DNA of 64,000 bases from a virus (IMGVR_UViG_3300042731_005935:19164-83163), one strand, 5' to 3'. Counted from the first letter of the stretch, positions 8,807-18,044 are shown. A program made the numbers and translations. The notes: generated by a model from the letters alone, not told the origin.

Positions 8807-11374
8807 ATGGTAACTGGACTAATTATAGCAATTGTCGTTCTTGTTGCTGGTTTGTATATGGCATCTATGAATAGGCCTGATACGGAGCAACAAGATATGT
8901 CTCCAAACACCCTGGAGTCATTTAAAGCAACAACAAATCAGGAAGGTGCTGTTGTTCCTCTTGTCTTTGGACAGGCAAGAATATCCGCTAATCTTTTGTG
9001 GTATGGAAATCTTGAGACCGAAGAAGTAACAGAAGAGGTTGAAACAGGTGGTAAGGGTGGTGGCGGCGGAAATAAAGAAGATGTTACTGTTGGATATAGA
9101 TATTACATGGACATATGGGAAGCGCTCTGCATTGGTCCTGGTGTATCAGTACTTGGGACTTTTGTTAATGACAAGTTTGCCGGTGGAGCACTTGGAACCC
9201 TTAATCCAGGTGATACAACTTATTATCCGACGGAACCTGGTAGTTATGCGGCGCCTTTAAACCCGGTCGCACATGTTTTCATGAAACGCCAATATCTTGG
9301 TGAAAATGTAGCATCAGTGCCAACCTATCATTGGATAGTAAAAAGGCTTAGTGATGCGCCTTTAACACATGCTAACCTATCAAACGGAGTTAATCCAGCC
9401 GCAGCTATCTATGATATGTTACGGATGTCTGGTGCCGAACCTTCTGCATTTGTTCTATCTACCTTTCAAGATGCGGCTACTTATTGGTATACCAAAGGAT
9501 ATGGAATTAACATTACTCTCTCCAGGCAGGAGGAGACAAGAAATGGAATTAAAAGGATCTTTACTTATGTTGATGGCAATCTTCGGGTGGATAATCAAGA
9601 CCGCTTTGAACTAATTGCATGGAAAGATACAGATACATATCAGTATACAATTGATCAAAACGATATCAAGGAATTTAACTTCAGGCGACGGAGTTGGTAT
9701 GATGTATATACAGACTTCAGGGCAAACTTTATAGATAGTACACGTTCATATACTCAGCGAACAATCAGAGTGCGCAACACAGCCGTTCGGGATATAACTG
9801 GACAAGATCGCCAACTAACGGTAGATTTGACAGCATTCATTGACGTAAATACAGCAAGTAAACGCCTTTGGGAGATTATGAAGCAAATGTCTTATCCAGA
9901 AGCGGAAGTGTCAATGAAGGTAAGTTGGAAATATATTGGTGTTCGGGTTGGTGATGTTGTTCGTGTAAGCTATAATGATTATGGGATATCAGATCTTGAT
10001 TTCCGCATTATTGGTATAGATATATCCAAAGCTGATTCCAATGAAATAACATGGACTTGTAAGCAACTTTTAAGCACTCTCTTTGATGCAAATTTTGAAT
10101 TAGGAGGAGATCCACAATGGGTTGCTCCAAGTTATTCTCCACAGGTTCCATATGCGGCGCAAGTATTTGAATTACCCTACAATGAATTCACCGGACGTTC
10201 TCCTGCTTATTTACTACTCTGTGCCAGAAAAGGAGCGGAGACTGGCTTCAAGTGTATGTTATCTATAACCGGAACGGATTATGTAAGTAAAGGAACCTTC
10301 GGAACATTCACCCAACATGGTACACTGGATGAGACTTATCCAGCAACAACGTATACAATTGATGATGAAATAGGCGTTCTATATACTCCAGATAGGGAAG
10401 ATCCGCTATTTGATGATCTTGATAGAGCAGACCTTTTTTCAACAATGCGCTTTGTGATTATAGATGATGAAATTATGGCTTTCCAGAATGTTGATTATGA
10501 GGGTGGTGCTGGAGCTATAAGACTGACTGGAATTATTCGTGGAATCCTGAATACTACTATTGCCCAGCATAACTCCGGCGCTCATATCTGGATCACTGCT
10601 CTTCGGAATAATATCTTGAAAAACGTTACATCAACAAATTTTTATATTAAGATGTTGCCATATTTTGGAACAGAAGTGGTTGACGCCTCTTCGGTTAGTC
10701 CAATATCTGTAACCTATGAAGAGAAGGCTGTGACACCTTGGACTCCATGGAATGGTGTTGCAACTCGCTCTGGCTCAGATATCTCCGTTGTCTTGAATAA
10801 TACTACACAAGAGATCCTTGGAGCTGGAATGAGGGCCGCTGAGAATCAAACGCTTGAGGAGGTTCATCAGATAGAAGGCTTCATTCAATATGGTATTAAC
10901 TCCCAGGCAGCACAATACGAATCGGTAACAGCGGAGTTTTCTTATGTCCAGGCTGGTTCACATTATCTTTATATGCGGCAATACCTTGAAGGAAGATATA
11001 CCAACTGGGTAAGTATCTATGTTGGTGCGGCAGATGGTGATTACTATGTAGCTGCGAATCAGCTTACAAATACAGGTTTGGAGAAGGTTCAATGGGGGTC
11101 CCAGGGATTTATCGAAGTAATAAACAGAAATCTTTCAAGACTTAATGATGAATTACTTCTCGTATCGGGACTCCTTGATGTAGACCTTTCTGGCCTTGCA
11201 GATACAAATGCGTTGACGTGGAATGAATCAGCGCAAAAGTTTGAACCACTTGATTTTGAGGTTGCATTTTCAACTACCACGACAACAACCACCACCACAA
11301 CCACTACAACCACAACCAGCTCAAGTTCCACAACCACAACAACCACATCAAGTACCACAACAACTACAGTATAG
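8807..11374 (+). CDS. Tail tip / host-specificity protein with Thr-rich tail
   Basis: An 855-residue protein. It has a hydrophobic N-terminus, then the tail-tip motif VPLVFGQARISANLLWYGN (~residues 45-65), a Gly-rich loop, a GYRYYMD segment and a large beta-rich body, as in gene-transfer-agent/lambda J-like host-specificity proteins. Residues ~760-810 form a module that recurs in the next two small genes. It ends in about 35 nearly pure Thr/Ser residues sharing 34 bases of DNA with the gene at 3473. Likely contacts the host surface. Confidence 0.75.
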   Translation: MVTGLIIAIVVLVAGLYMASMNRPDTEQQDMSPNTLESFKATTNQEGAVVPLVFGQARISANLLWYGNLETEEVTEEVETGGKGGGGGNKEDVTVGYRYYMDIWEALCIGPGVSVLGTFVNDKFAGGALGTLNPGDTTYYPTEPGSYAAPLNPVAHVFMKRQYLGENVASVPTYHWIVKRLSDAPLTHANLSNGVNPAAAIYDMLRMSGAEPSAFVLSTFQDAATYWYTKGYGINITLSRQEETRNGIKRIFTYVDGNLRVDNQDRFELIAWKDTDTYQYTIDQNDIKEFNFRRRSWYDVYTDFRANFIDSTRSYTQRTIRVRNTAVRDITGQDRQLTVDLTAFIDVNTASKRLWEIMKQMSYPEAEVSMKVSWKYIGVRVGDVVRVSYNDYGISDLDFRIIGIDISKADSNEITWTCKQLLSTLFDANFELGGDPQWVAPSYSPQVPYAAQVFELPYNEFTGRSPAYLLLCARKGAETGFKCMLSITGTDYVSKGTFGTFTQHGTLDETYPATTYTIDDEIGVLYTPDREDPLFDDLDRADLFSTMRFVIIDDEIMAFQNVDYEGGAGAIRLTGIIRGILNTTIAQHNSGAHIWITALRNNILKNVTSTNFYIKMLPYFGTEVVDASSVSPISVTYEEKAVTPWTPWNGVATRSGSDISVVLNNTTQEILGAGMRAAENQTLEEVHQIEGFIQYGINSQAAQYESVTAEFSYVQAGSHYLYMRQYLEGRYTNWVSIYVGAADGDYYVAANQLTNTGLEKVQWGSQGFIEVINRNLSRLNDELLLVSGLLDVDLSGLADTNALTWNESAQKFEPLDFEVAFSTTTTTTTTTTTTTTTSSSSTTTTTTSSTTTTTV
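11269..11371 (+). repeat. ACN-codon repeat encoding a long Thr/Ser tail
   Basis: About 34 consecutive Thr/Ser codons (ACC, ACA, ACT with a short Ser block). The trinucleotide repeat could vary in length by slippage. Its end (11345-11378) duplicates 4757-4790. Confidence 0.85.
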
Positions 11375-11415
11375 GAGATAACCTAATATTATATGCGAAA
11401 GTGTAGGTAAACAAA

Positions 11416-11625
11416 ATGACAGTACTATCTCCAAGCGGACTTGAAACATTTGACTACGGGACACCCGGATGGAACCACATTTACAATCGTAATATGGATC
11501 TTCTTGAGAATCAGCTATTGAAACTGGCTGCTTTGCAGGATGTAGATGTAACAGGCTTAACCGATGAAGATGTTTTAATCTGGAGTACTTCTGCAAATAA
11601 ATGGATTAGGACGGAGAGGTATTAA
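11416..11625 (+). CDS. Small tail-tip module paralogue 1
   Basis: A 69-residue protein related to the C-terminal module of the tip protein and to the next gene. All share a 'N(R)N...L...LL.L..L.DVDV(T/S)GL.D.D.L.W....KW/KF' pattern (here NRNMDLLENQLLKLAALQDV and VLIWSTSANKW). It also has a PSGLETFDYGTPGWNHI start. It may be a separate subunit that assembles with the tip or carries a receptor-binding end. No known name. Confidence 0.6.
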   Translation: MTVLSPSGLETFDYGTPGWNHIYNRNMDLLENQLLKLAALQDVDVTGLTDEDVLIWSTSANKWIRTERY

Positions 11626-11626
11626 T

Positions 11627-11839
11627 ATGTCTATAAACTTGAACCCATCAGGACTTGACCAGAGTGAGGTTGGTGATAGTAATTGGGTAAATACGCAGAA
11701 TTCGAATATTACTTATCTCAACAGCACCTTGCTTAAATTAAATTCACTCGGAGATGTTAATGTTTCGTCTCAACAGGATTTTGATGGATTGCAATGGGGT
11801 GAAGGTGCTGGTGAATGGGTGAATGTACCAACTATATAA
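11627..11839 (+). CDS. Small tail-tip module paralogue 2
   Basis: A 70-residue protein closely parallel to the preceding one: NPSGLDQSEVGDSNWVN, then NSNITYLNSTLLKLNSLGDV and DGLQWGEGAGEWV. It starts one base after the previous stop. It looks like a tandem duplication of the tip-protein C-terminal module. Function unknown; part of the tail operon. Confidence 0.6.
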   Translation: MSINLNPSGLDQSEVGDSNWVNTQNSNITYLNSTLLKLNSLGDVNVSSQQDFDGLQWGEGAGEWVNVPTI

Positions 11840-11853
11840 GGATAAATGAACCT

Positions 11854-12123
11854 ATGTCTGGATCAATTGACAAGGGTGTAGCGGATGTCGCCACTGGGAT
11901 AGCTAAATTGATTGGAGATCCTGTGTTGATTGTACTTACAATCGTTATTATTTCTCTTATCATCTTGCTATTCCTTATGACGAAATCTATGGAAAGGAAG
12001 GATAAAGCTCATAAACAATCAATAAAAGAACTTACACATGAATTGCATGAGAATAGTCAAACTCTCATGCGGCTTGCTACTTTAATCGAGGTACTTGTCC
12101 ATGGAAGAAAACAAACTAGTTAA
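11854..12123 (+). CDS. Small membrane protein, possible holin-like
   Basis: An 89-residue protein with one clear membrane segment (~residues 24-46, LIVLTIVIISLIILLFLM) followed by a charged, coiled-coil-prone C-terminus rich in K, E and H. The ATG at 11854 is chosen because AAGGAT lies just upstream; an earlier in-frame ATG would overlap the previous gene. Position after the tail genes suggests a lysis or membrane role, but no holin family is recognised. Confidence 0.55.
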   Translation: MSGSIDKGVADVATGIAKLIGDPVLIVLTIVIISLIILLFLMTKSMERKDKAHKQSIKELTHELHENSQTLMRLATLIEVLVHGRKQTS

Positions 12124-12139
12124 TCAGGAAGGCAGCACT

Positions 12140-12364
12140 ATGAATATTTTTAAAATGTTAGCAAATACAATACTCTATAAAGGATCTAAAGTTGCTGATT
12201 CAATGGTGATAGAGGCCAAGAGTAGAGCCAAAGAAGCCAGAGATGTTACACAACAGAAGATTGAAAATGTTTACGCACAACTGAATAGTTGTGTTGAGCG
12301 CGGAGATAGATGGTTTCTTGTACCGAATACTCCAATTGATGAATGTGGTAGAGAAGATAAATAA
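12140..12364 (+). CDS. Small helical protein, unknown function
   Basis: A 74-residue protein with an amphipathic N-terminus (MNIFKMLANTILYKGSKVAD) and a charged helix. Start chosen at 12140 because AGGAAGG lies 8 bases upstream; a longer reading from 12095 would need a TTG start and overlap the previous gene. Two Cys near the end. No family recognised. Confidence 0.5.
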   Translation: MNIFKMLANTILYKGSKVADSMVIEAKSRAKEARDVTQQKIENVYAQLNSCVERGDRWFLVPNTPIDECGREDK

Positions 12365-12460
12365 TTTTACCCCCGCATAAATAATATTTCAAAAGAATAG
12401 GAGGTGAAAAAAAAGTAAAATTGGTGGCAGAAAACAATTACTTTGAAAAGGAGAAAAATA

Positions 12461-12853
12461 ATGCTTCAACAATTTACCATGTTTGTGGTTAACGCCTTGC
12501 TGTCCGTTTTGACACCTGAAAAGGTACGTGGATTCCTTCAATCCGGTATTGCCAAAATCAAGGAGTATGTCAGATCGACGCCAACCGATATTGATAATTC
12601 CCTTGTTATTCCGGCTTGCAATCTGGTGCTTGCTGCCCTTGAAATTCCCGGCCCAGACGGACAGATTGACATTAATGGAGAACTCAGAAAATTGTTTGAC
12701 GCTCTGGGTGATCTGAAAACAATTTTTCTTGATGCTGGCCTGGATTATATTGAAGATAGGGTGATTGCCTCGGAGAACAAAGTTGACAATGCACTTATCC
12801 TGCCGGCGTGCAGTTTGGTACGTACCGTTCTCCGCGTACCCGATAATGATTAA
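12461..12853 (+). CDS. Protein with internal duplication, unknown function
   Basis: A 130-residue protein preceded by AAAGGAG. Two copies of a motif are visible: DNSLVIPACNLVLAALEIPG (~residues 43-62) and DNALILPACSLVRTVLRVPD near the C-terminus, each after a helix-rich stretch. An N-terminal hydrophobic helix (MFVVNALLSVLTPEKV) may be membrane-associated. No family name can be given. Confidence 0.6.
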   Translation: MLQQFTMFVVNALLSVLTPEKVRGFLQSGIAKIKEYVRSTPTDIDNSLVIPACNLVLAALEIPGPDGQIDINGELRKLFDALGDLKTIFLDAGLDYIEDRVIASENKVDNALILPACSLVRTVLRVPDND

Positions 12854-12879
12854 CTAAAATGGCAAAAGGAGGGACTCTA

Positions 12880-13269
12880 ATGTTTCAAAGAAAACAATTC
12901 ATAATGCTCCTGGTAATGTTTATTACCATGGTATTTCTCTTTGGCTGTCCAATGATGCCAACTGGAGCGAAATCGGTTTCCCAGATGACACCGAAAGAAA
13001 AAGTCACCTGGATGTATGGAGTCTACAATTCGCAGTATGCGGATTATCAATCGATGACTGGACATATCTGGGACGATACATCAGAGACATGGAAGAAGAC
13101 TTCTTCTCCAACTTTGTCGGAAGATCAAAAGGAAATTCTGCGGAAACGCAAAGAAATCCTTACCAGGGTATATCCAATTATTAAATTATATGATTCTATG
13201 TTGAACAGCGGTGCTGTGCCGGACAGGGAGACCGAGCAAAAGATCATTGATCTTTTGAACGGATTGTAA
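12880..13269 (+). CDS. Putative lipoprotein
   Basis: A 129-residue protein with a lipoprotein signal: positive start (MFQRKQF), hydrophobic core (MLLVMFITMVFLFG), then a lipobox-like LFGC. The mature part is hydrophilic. Start 12880 is supported by AAAGGAGGG ending about 7 bases upstream; an upstream ATG at 12859 precedes that ribosome site. A spanin or envelope-active role is possible because it follows membrane protein genes, but nothing proves it. Confidence 0.65.
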   Translation: MFQRKQFIMLLVMFITMVFLFGCPMMPTGAKSVSQMTPKEKVTWMYGVYNSQYADYQSMTGHIWDDTSETWKKTSSPTLSEDQKEILRKRKEILTRVYPIIKLYDSMLNSGAVPDRETEQKIIDLLNGL

Positions 13270-13286
13270 CTGATATAATCCGTTCC
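13258..13286 (+). other. Inverted repeat over the lipoprotein stop codon
   Basis: GAACGGATT and AATCCGTTC flank a short loop across the stop codon of the lipoprotein gene. It could end or stabilise the tail transcript. A TATAAT hexamer lies shortly after, near 13306. Confidence 0.4.
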
Positions 13287-13346
13287 AAAACCTTGTAAAA
13301 TATAGTATAATGGAAGTATAACTTTAGAAGCAAAGGAGATCGAACC

Positions 13347-13514
13347 ATGGCCGATCCGGCACTTGTTGTAATTGAAGGAGGCAAATTAATCCTGCAAGCG
13401 TATCTTAATTATATGCGGCAGGCGGGCAAGACGGAGGAAGAGGCTGAGGCACTCTACCGATCGGAAAAATCCCAGTTTGATTTCAATAAGCCGTCCAGCC
13501 TGGAAGACGTCTAA
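13347..13514 (+). CDS. Small acidic protein, unknown function
   Basis: A 55-residue protein beginning MADPALVVIEGGKLIL, with an AAAGGAG ribosome site 8 bases upstream and a clear stop, followed by a stable GC hairpin. Helical, rich in Glu and Ala. Codon use and ribosome site support a real gene. No family known. Confidence 0.6.
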   Translation: MADPALVVIEGGKLILQAYLNYMRQAGKTEEEAEALYRSEKSQFDFNKPSSLEDV

Positions 13515-13535
13515 ACCCCCACACACCCATCGAAT

Positions 13536-13555
13536 GCCCCGGGTTCGCCCGGGGC
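13536..13555 (+). terminator. GC-rich hairpin, probable transcription end of the tail operon
   Basis: Perfect 8-bp stem GCCCCGGG / CCCGGGGC with a TTCG tetraloop. No T-run follows directly, so intrinsic termination is uncertain; it may also protect the 3' end. The rest of the gap to 13672 is AT-rich and shows no gene. Confidence 0.5.
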
Positions 13556-13672
13556 AACTAAGGAATAAATTATAAAAAATCAAGATAACCAATTAATATA
13601 TCCACCTAATCTTTTAAATATCCATAATTGCTCCGCTTGGCGGAAAGTAAATGGAGAAAAGAGGAGTAGAAA

Positions 13673-15163
13673 ATGAAAAAGAAAGATAAAAGAACCATTG
13701 GCATTTTCACGAATTTTCAAGAGTTTAATCCTGGTTATAGCCTAACCGGCATTGTTGTTGATCAATCATTAATGCTCCTGGAAAACGGACATGATGTTCA
13801 TGTGTTCGTCAATGAAACCTTCAATTCGAAATACAATCAGGACGCAAGAATCTCCTACCTAATGAATAAATTCAGAGGGAAATTTCATTTACATAAAGCG
13901 ACCAAGTTTATGCATTTGATTGATTATGAAACAAAATCCACCCTTACGGAAGACCACAAAAAAGCCCTAATCGATGCTGCAAAGATCTTTACAGATAGCA
14001 TTTTAAAATTTGACATTGATCGGATTTATACCCACGATTTTATTTTTACTGGATGGAATCTTCCGTATGCTCTTGCAATAAAAGAAGCAAGCAGACTTCT
14101 ATCCATAGCTGGCAAACAAGTTTATTGGCTCCATTGGATCCATAGTGTGCCAGGATCCCATCGGAGAGATTGGTGGGATATTAATCAGTATGGGGATAAT
14201 CATCTGATTGTATTTCCAAATAATATTGAAATTAATCGGATATGTGAAACATTTATGACAAATCCGTCAAGGGTCCGTATGATTCCACACATTAAAGATA
14301 TCCGTACATGGTACGATTTTTCTGATGAATCGTGGGAATTCACAAAACGGTATCCTCAGATAATGGAAGCAAATGTGGTCCAAGTTTATCCTATCTCAAC
14401 CGACCGCATGTCAGCAAAGCAATTACAATTGGTGATCAAAATATTTGGTTATATGAAACAAGCCAAAGTTCCTGTTTTCCTGTGTGCTGCAAATCAATGG
14501 GCTACCGGTCGCCGGCGCAAGGAAGATGTTAATAAATACATCCTTCTTGCGGAACATTGTGGTCTTGAATATGGTAAGGAATTTGTCTTTACTTCTGAAT
14601 ATTCATATGATCCAGTACTTAATGATATTATCGAAAGCTCGGAGAATTTCGAGGAATTAGATCAAAGATTACCGAAATGCGAATCTTCCGGAGATGAAAA
14701 AGATGATACATATGGGCAATTCCTAAAAGGTATTAAATGGGATGGTGATTTTGCGGAAGAAAAAGTCCGACTTCTGCAACTCTCCCAACCATATGCTACA
14801 GGTATCAGCCGCCGGATGCTTCGCGAACTTCAACTCCTATCTAATTTATTTATTTTTCCAACCCGTGAGGAGAGTTTTGGATTGGTTGGGCCAGAGGCAG
14901 CATTTTCAGGTGCCTTATGTATTATTAATCGAAGCTTAATTATGCAGTTTGAGGTTATGGGTTCAAATGCTCCGGCGTTTGACTTTGGTTCACACTATAA
15001 TAATACTCCAAGTATTAATGATGAAAAATATATCCGTGGAGTCTCCTTTGCGATTCTAAATCGGATTTATTCTAATGAGGCGATCACGACCAAAATCCAT
15101 TGTCGCCGGCGATACAACATGAACTCGATTTATAACCGGTATTATGTTCCCAATGCAATATAA
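13673..15163 (+). CDS. Glycosyltransferase, GT-B fold (GT4-like)
   Basis: A 496-residue enzyme. The N-terminal half starts with a Rossmann strand and a glycine-containing turn (GIFTNFQEFNPGYSLTG). The C-terminal half has PTREESFGLVGPEAAFSG (~residues 399-416), the EX7E-like nucleotide-sugar site of GT4-type retaining transferases. It opens a cassette of sugar-modifying genes that runs to 20.5 kb. Likely transfers a sugar to a phage component or a growing glycan; acceptor and donor unknown. GAGGAG lies upstream. Confidence 0.75.
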   Translation: MKKKDKRTIGIFTNFQEFNPGYSLTGIVVDQSLMLLENGHDVHVFVNETFNSKYNQDARISYLMNKFRGKFHLHKATKFMHLIDYETKSTLTEDHKKALIDAAKIFTDSILKFDIDRIYTHDFIFTGWNLPYALAIKEASRLLSIAGKQVYWLHWIHSVPGSHRRDWWDINQYGDNHLIVFPNNIEINRICETFMTNPSRVRMIPHIKDIRTWYDFSDESWEFTKRYPQIMEANVVQVYPISTDRMSAKQLQLVIKIFGYMKQAKVPVFLCAANQWATGRRRKEDVNKYILLAEHCGLEYGKEFVFTSEYSYDPVLNDIIESSENFEELDQRLPKCESSGDEKDDTYGQFLKGIKWDGDFAEEKVRLLQLSQPYATGISRRMLRELQLLSNLFIFPTREESFGLVGPEAAFSGALCIINRSLIMQFEVMGSNAPAFDFGSHYNNTPSINDEKYIRGVSFAILNRIYSNEAITTKIHCRRRYNMNSIYNRYYVPNAI

Positions 15164-15172
15164 GTGGGCGCC

Positions 15173-15847
15173 ATGCATATTGCTATTATACCAACAATGG
15201 AGATGGATCGTTGTCTCGATCTTGTTTACTCTATAAATAAAGGGAAAATTAAACCAAGCAGAATTATTATTATCAATAATTCTGGTTCTGTTTACACTAA
15301 GGATTTATCTTTATATAATACTATTGTATGTAATTATTCTAAAAATATTGGTGTAAATGCAGCATGGAACATTGGTTTAAAACTTGCCAAAGAGCAGTCC
15401 TCGCATTTATCTATATTAAATGATGATATTCTAATCAAAGAAGACTTTTTCAAAAGGATCAATCTCCTTCTTTCCATTAGATTATTACTCGATGTTCCTG
15501 TCTTTTGCCCATCTACAACTCATGATAAAACTTTATTTGATCGGTCGGAAGTAAATAATCATACAAGCCGGACTCATTATATGAGGAAGAAAGAAGGTTG
15601 GGCTTTTACAATCCGAGACCGGTTTGTTAAAATGATCAAACCGATTCCAGAGGAATTATTTGTTTTCTGTGGAGATGATTGGATTTGGAATGAAACGGTT
15701 AAGTATGGTACGATGTGGGTAAAAGATGAAAGAAATATTATCTACCATACGGTTGGAGCAACTTTAAAAAATAACCCCAAACTCCGTGCTTTATTGAAGC
15801 ATGAGAAAAGGATATTTCATGGGAAGGGTAAGTCTTGGAAGGCATAG
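15173..15847 (+). CDS. Glycosyltransferase, GT-A fold (GT2-like)
   Basis: A 224-residue protein with GT-A features: IIINNSGS after the first strand, NIGVNAAWNIGL in the nucleotide-binding region, and ILNDDI near residue 78, the metal-binding acidic motif. The ATG at 15173 is used; a GTG at 15164 is the alternative. Its 3' end overlaps the start region of the acetyltransferase gene. Acceptor unknown. Confidence 0.65.
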   Translation: MHIAIIPTMEMDRCLDLVYSINKGKIKPSRIIIINNSGSVYTKDLSLYNTIVCNYSKNIGVNAAWNIGLKLAKEQSSHLSILNDDILIKEDFFKRINLLLSIRLLLDVPVFCPSTTHDKTLFDRSEVNNHTSRTHYMRKKEGWAFTIRDRFVKMIKPIPEELFVFCGDDWIWNETVKYGTMWVKDERNIIYHTVGATLKNNPKLRALLKHEKRIFHGKGKSWKA

Positions 15848-16331
15848 TTATGGAGATATTAAAGTAATTGGACAACGTTGCCATGTCTATGTTGGTAACT
15901 TTTGCTCTATTGCTGACCATGTTAAGGTGATTGTCCTCGGGCATGATCCAAACAATGTTTCCACATATCCTTTTAATAAGAAAAACTGGCAAAGGGCCGC
16001 CGATTCAAAAACGCATCCGGTTGTTTACGGAGATGTCCATATCGGGAATGATGTTTGGATCGGTTACAATGTAACGATAATGGGTGGAGTAAAGATTTGT
16101 GATGGAGCAGTGATTGCTGCCGAATCAGTTGTAACGAAAAATATTGAACCTTATACAATTAATTATGGTGTTCCAACCAGAGTAAAACGTTTAAGATTTA
16201 CTCCATCAATTGTTTATAAATTATTAAATATAAAATGGTGGGAGTGGCCGGATGAAAAGATCGCCGAAAACGCTCATTTGCTTTGCAGTAAAAACATTGA
16301 TGAATTCATAAGACTTCACGGGAGGAAGTAA
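15819..16331 (+). CDS. Hexapeptide-repeat acetyltransferase (CatB/XAT-like)
   Basis: A 170-residue left-handed beta-helix acyltransferase. Its repeats of [LIV]-G-x4 (VYVGNFCSIADHV, VHIGNDVWIGYNV, VKICDGAVIAAESVV) are followed by the family's GVPTRVKRLRF end. It resembles xenobiotic/sugar O-acetyltransferases using acetyl-CoA. Start 15819 is preferred because AAAAGGA lies 6 bases upstream. Within a glycosyltransferase cassette it probably acetylates a sugar residue. Confidence 0.8.
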   Translation: MGRVSLGRHSYGDIKVIGQRCHVYVGNFCSIADHVKVIVLGHDPNNVSTYPFNKKNWQRAADSKTHPVVYGDVHIGNDVWIGYNVTIMGGVKICDGAVIAAESVVTKNIEPYTINYGVPTRVKRLRFTPSIVYKLLNIKWWEWPDEKIAENAHLLCSKNIDEFIRLHGRK

Positions 16332-16332
16332 A

Positions 16333-16905
16333 ATGGCAATCAAGACACCGAGGGAATATCGGCAGATGGAATTCAGGCAATTACTTTTCGAATTGGTATG
16401 CCTGCTCAAACCACATACTTATGTGGAGATTGGAGTAAAAGACGGGTGGACATTCAATAAGATTGCTCCACTTGTTGAACGCGCCGTTGGTGTGGATATT
16501 GTAGCGTCTCCAGTAGAAAGACTTCCACATGTTGAATTTATCCATGATAATTCTGCCAGGTTTGCAAAAACATGGAAGGATCCAATCGATTTCCTTTTTA
16601 TTGATGCATACCACGAATGTGAAGGAGTCTTACTTGATTTCTACCGTTTGCATCCTTTCGTTCGGCCAGAAACCGGAATGATTTTTCTCCATGATACATA
16701 TCCTGTGAAACCGGAATTACTTCTTCCAGGTTATTGTCACAATGCATGGAGAGCGGCAAAGACGATCCGGGAGAAGTTTGTTGAAGAATTTGAAATTGTT
16801 ACACTCCCCGGTCCGTGGGCAGGCCTCTCAATACTTCGGAAATTGAAAGATGGCAGGCACGGGTGGATGGACAAAGATGCCTTCGCTGGAGGGAGAGGAA
16901 GATGA
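16333..16905 (+). CDS. Class I SAM-dependent methyltransferase
   Basis: A 190-residue methyltransferase of the small O-methyltransferase type. Motif I is VEIGVKDGWTFNKIAP (~residues 36-51), the acidic strand-2 end is GVDIV, and the active-site strand is IDFLFIDAYHECEGVLLD, where D-x-H is typical for metal-assisted sugar or catechol O-methylation. It lies between glycosyltransferase genes and overlaps the next start (ATGA), so sugar methylation is likely. Confidence 0.7.
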   Translation: MAIKTPREYRQMEFRQLLFELVCLLKPHTYVEIGVKDGWTFNKIAPLVERAVGVDIVASPVERLPHVEFIHDNSARFAKTWKDPIDFLFIDAYHECEGVLLDFYRLHPFVRPETGMIFLHDTYPVKPELLLPGYCHNAWRAAKTIREKFVEEFEIVTLPGPWAGLSILRKLKDGRHGWMDKDAFAGGRGR

Positions 16906-18044
16906 CTAAATTACTTTTTCTTTTTATGAGCCAAGGGGCAGCATCTCCTGGAACGACTAAACGGGTGTATCCAACAAATGATTGTGGAACAAAATATATG
17001 GATGCATTTGCAGGAGAAGGCTATTTCAAGATGCTGGATGTACTCCTCAAAAATAAAGTGATTGATGACTTGAAGATTTTCTTTGAGTCGAATGTCCAGC
17101 CCGGCATAGCGTCCTGGGTGAAGGGCCCTTCAACATATTGCGAAGTAATTCCGGAGATTCGTTTTGTTGAGGAGTATATTGAGGAGGACACAATCATCTT
17201 TGTCCGCGGCGGGTTTAAACACTGGCATGATTTACTTTTGAAATACAAAAATAAAAATTGGCTTTTACTTTATGGTGCAAATACCGGAAGAGAAAGATGG
17301 ACATGGTGGGATATTATTTTTGATGATATCTTGTGTAAAAATGAAATTGATCGGCATGGAAGATATTGGTTTCCTTTTATCAAACCAATAAATGAGGAGA
17401 TGTTTTTTCCGGAAGATACGATACGGCAGCAACCAATTCCTCAATGGGACTTTTGCATCGGAGCATCTCATATTCATGACAGGAAAGGACAATGGAGAAT
17501 TTTTAACGCTATACTGGAATATAATAAAAAATATGGAGAACTTCATACGATTATGCCTGGCGGACCGCGACGTGGATTGAAAACGCTTGAGATGATTAAA
17601 AATCTTCCGAATGCAAAGTATGTAGAAACGCCCGGTCATGTTCATCGAACCGAACTTCAGAGAATTTTTAATGATTCAAAATATTTTATCCACTTTGGTG
17701 CTCATGGACAAAATGACCGCGGTCCGATTGAGGCACTTGCATGTGGGACACCTGTAGTAATTGGTTCTCCGAGTTATCATGCACCATTCTTATCTGATAT
17801 ATGTTACACGGGTTGCAATATTAATGATCCGGTTTCGATAGCAGAGAGTTTGAAGATATTACTTGAACGCTGGACAATTGAGGAGAAAAGTAAAACATAT
17901 TGGAAATATAAGAAGAAAAGTGGATTCAATGAAATAATTATTCCAAGGATGATAATGCTATTTTCTCTCATAAAACACATGAAACCAACAATAAAGGCAA
18001 AACAACTTATAATGGAGGAGGTAATGAATCATGCGATCAGTTAG
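16902..18044 (+). CDS. Glycosyltransferase, GT-B fold (GT4-like)
   Basis: A 380-residue enzyme starting at an ATG that overlaps the previous stop. The C-terminal half has HRTELQRIFNDSKYFIHFG, then GPIEALACGTPVVIGSPSYH (~residues 277-297), the usual acidic motif and glycine turn of GT4 transferases. The N-terminal domain is less conserved. Part of the same cassette; donor and acceptor are unknown. Confidence 0.7.
   Translation: MTKLLFLFMSQGAASPGTTKRVYPTNDCGTKYMDAFAGEGYFKMLDVLLKNKVIDDLKIFFESNVQPGIASWVKGPSTYCEVIPEIRFVEEYIEEDTIIFVRGGFKHWHDLLLKYKNKNWLLLYGANTGRERWTWWDIIFDDILCKNEIDRHGRYWFPFIKPINEEMFFPEDTIRQQPIPQWDFCIGASHIHDRKGQWRIFNAILEYNKKYGELHTIMPGGPRRGLKTLEMIKNLPNAKYVETPGHVHRTELQRIFNDSKYFIHFGAHGQNDRGPIEALACGTPVVIGSPSYHAPFLSDICYTGCNINDPVSIAESLKILLERWTIEEKSKTYWKYKKKSGFNEIIIPRMIMLFSLIKHMKPTIKAKQLIMEEVMNHAIS

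Noticed and set aside
13306-13311. TATAAT before the small gene at 13347
   Set aside because: No convincing -35 hexamer; mentioned only as context.
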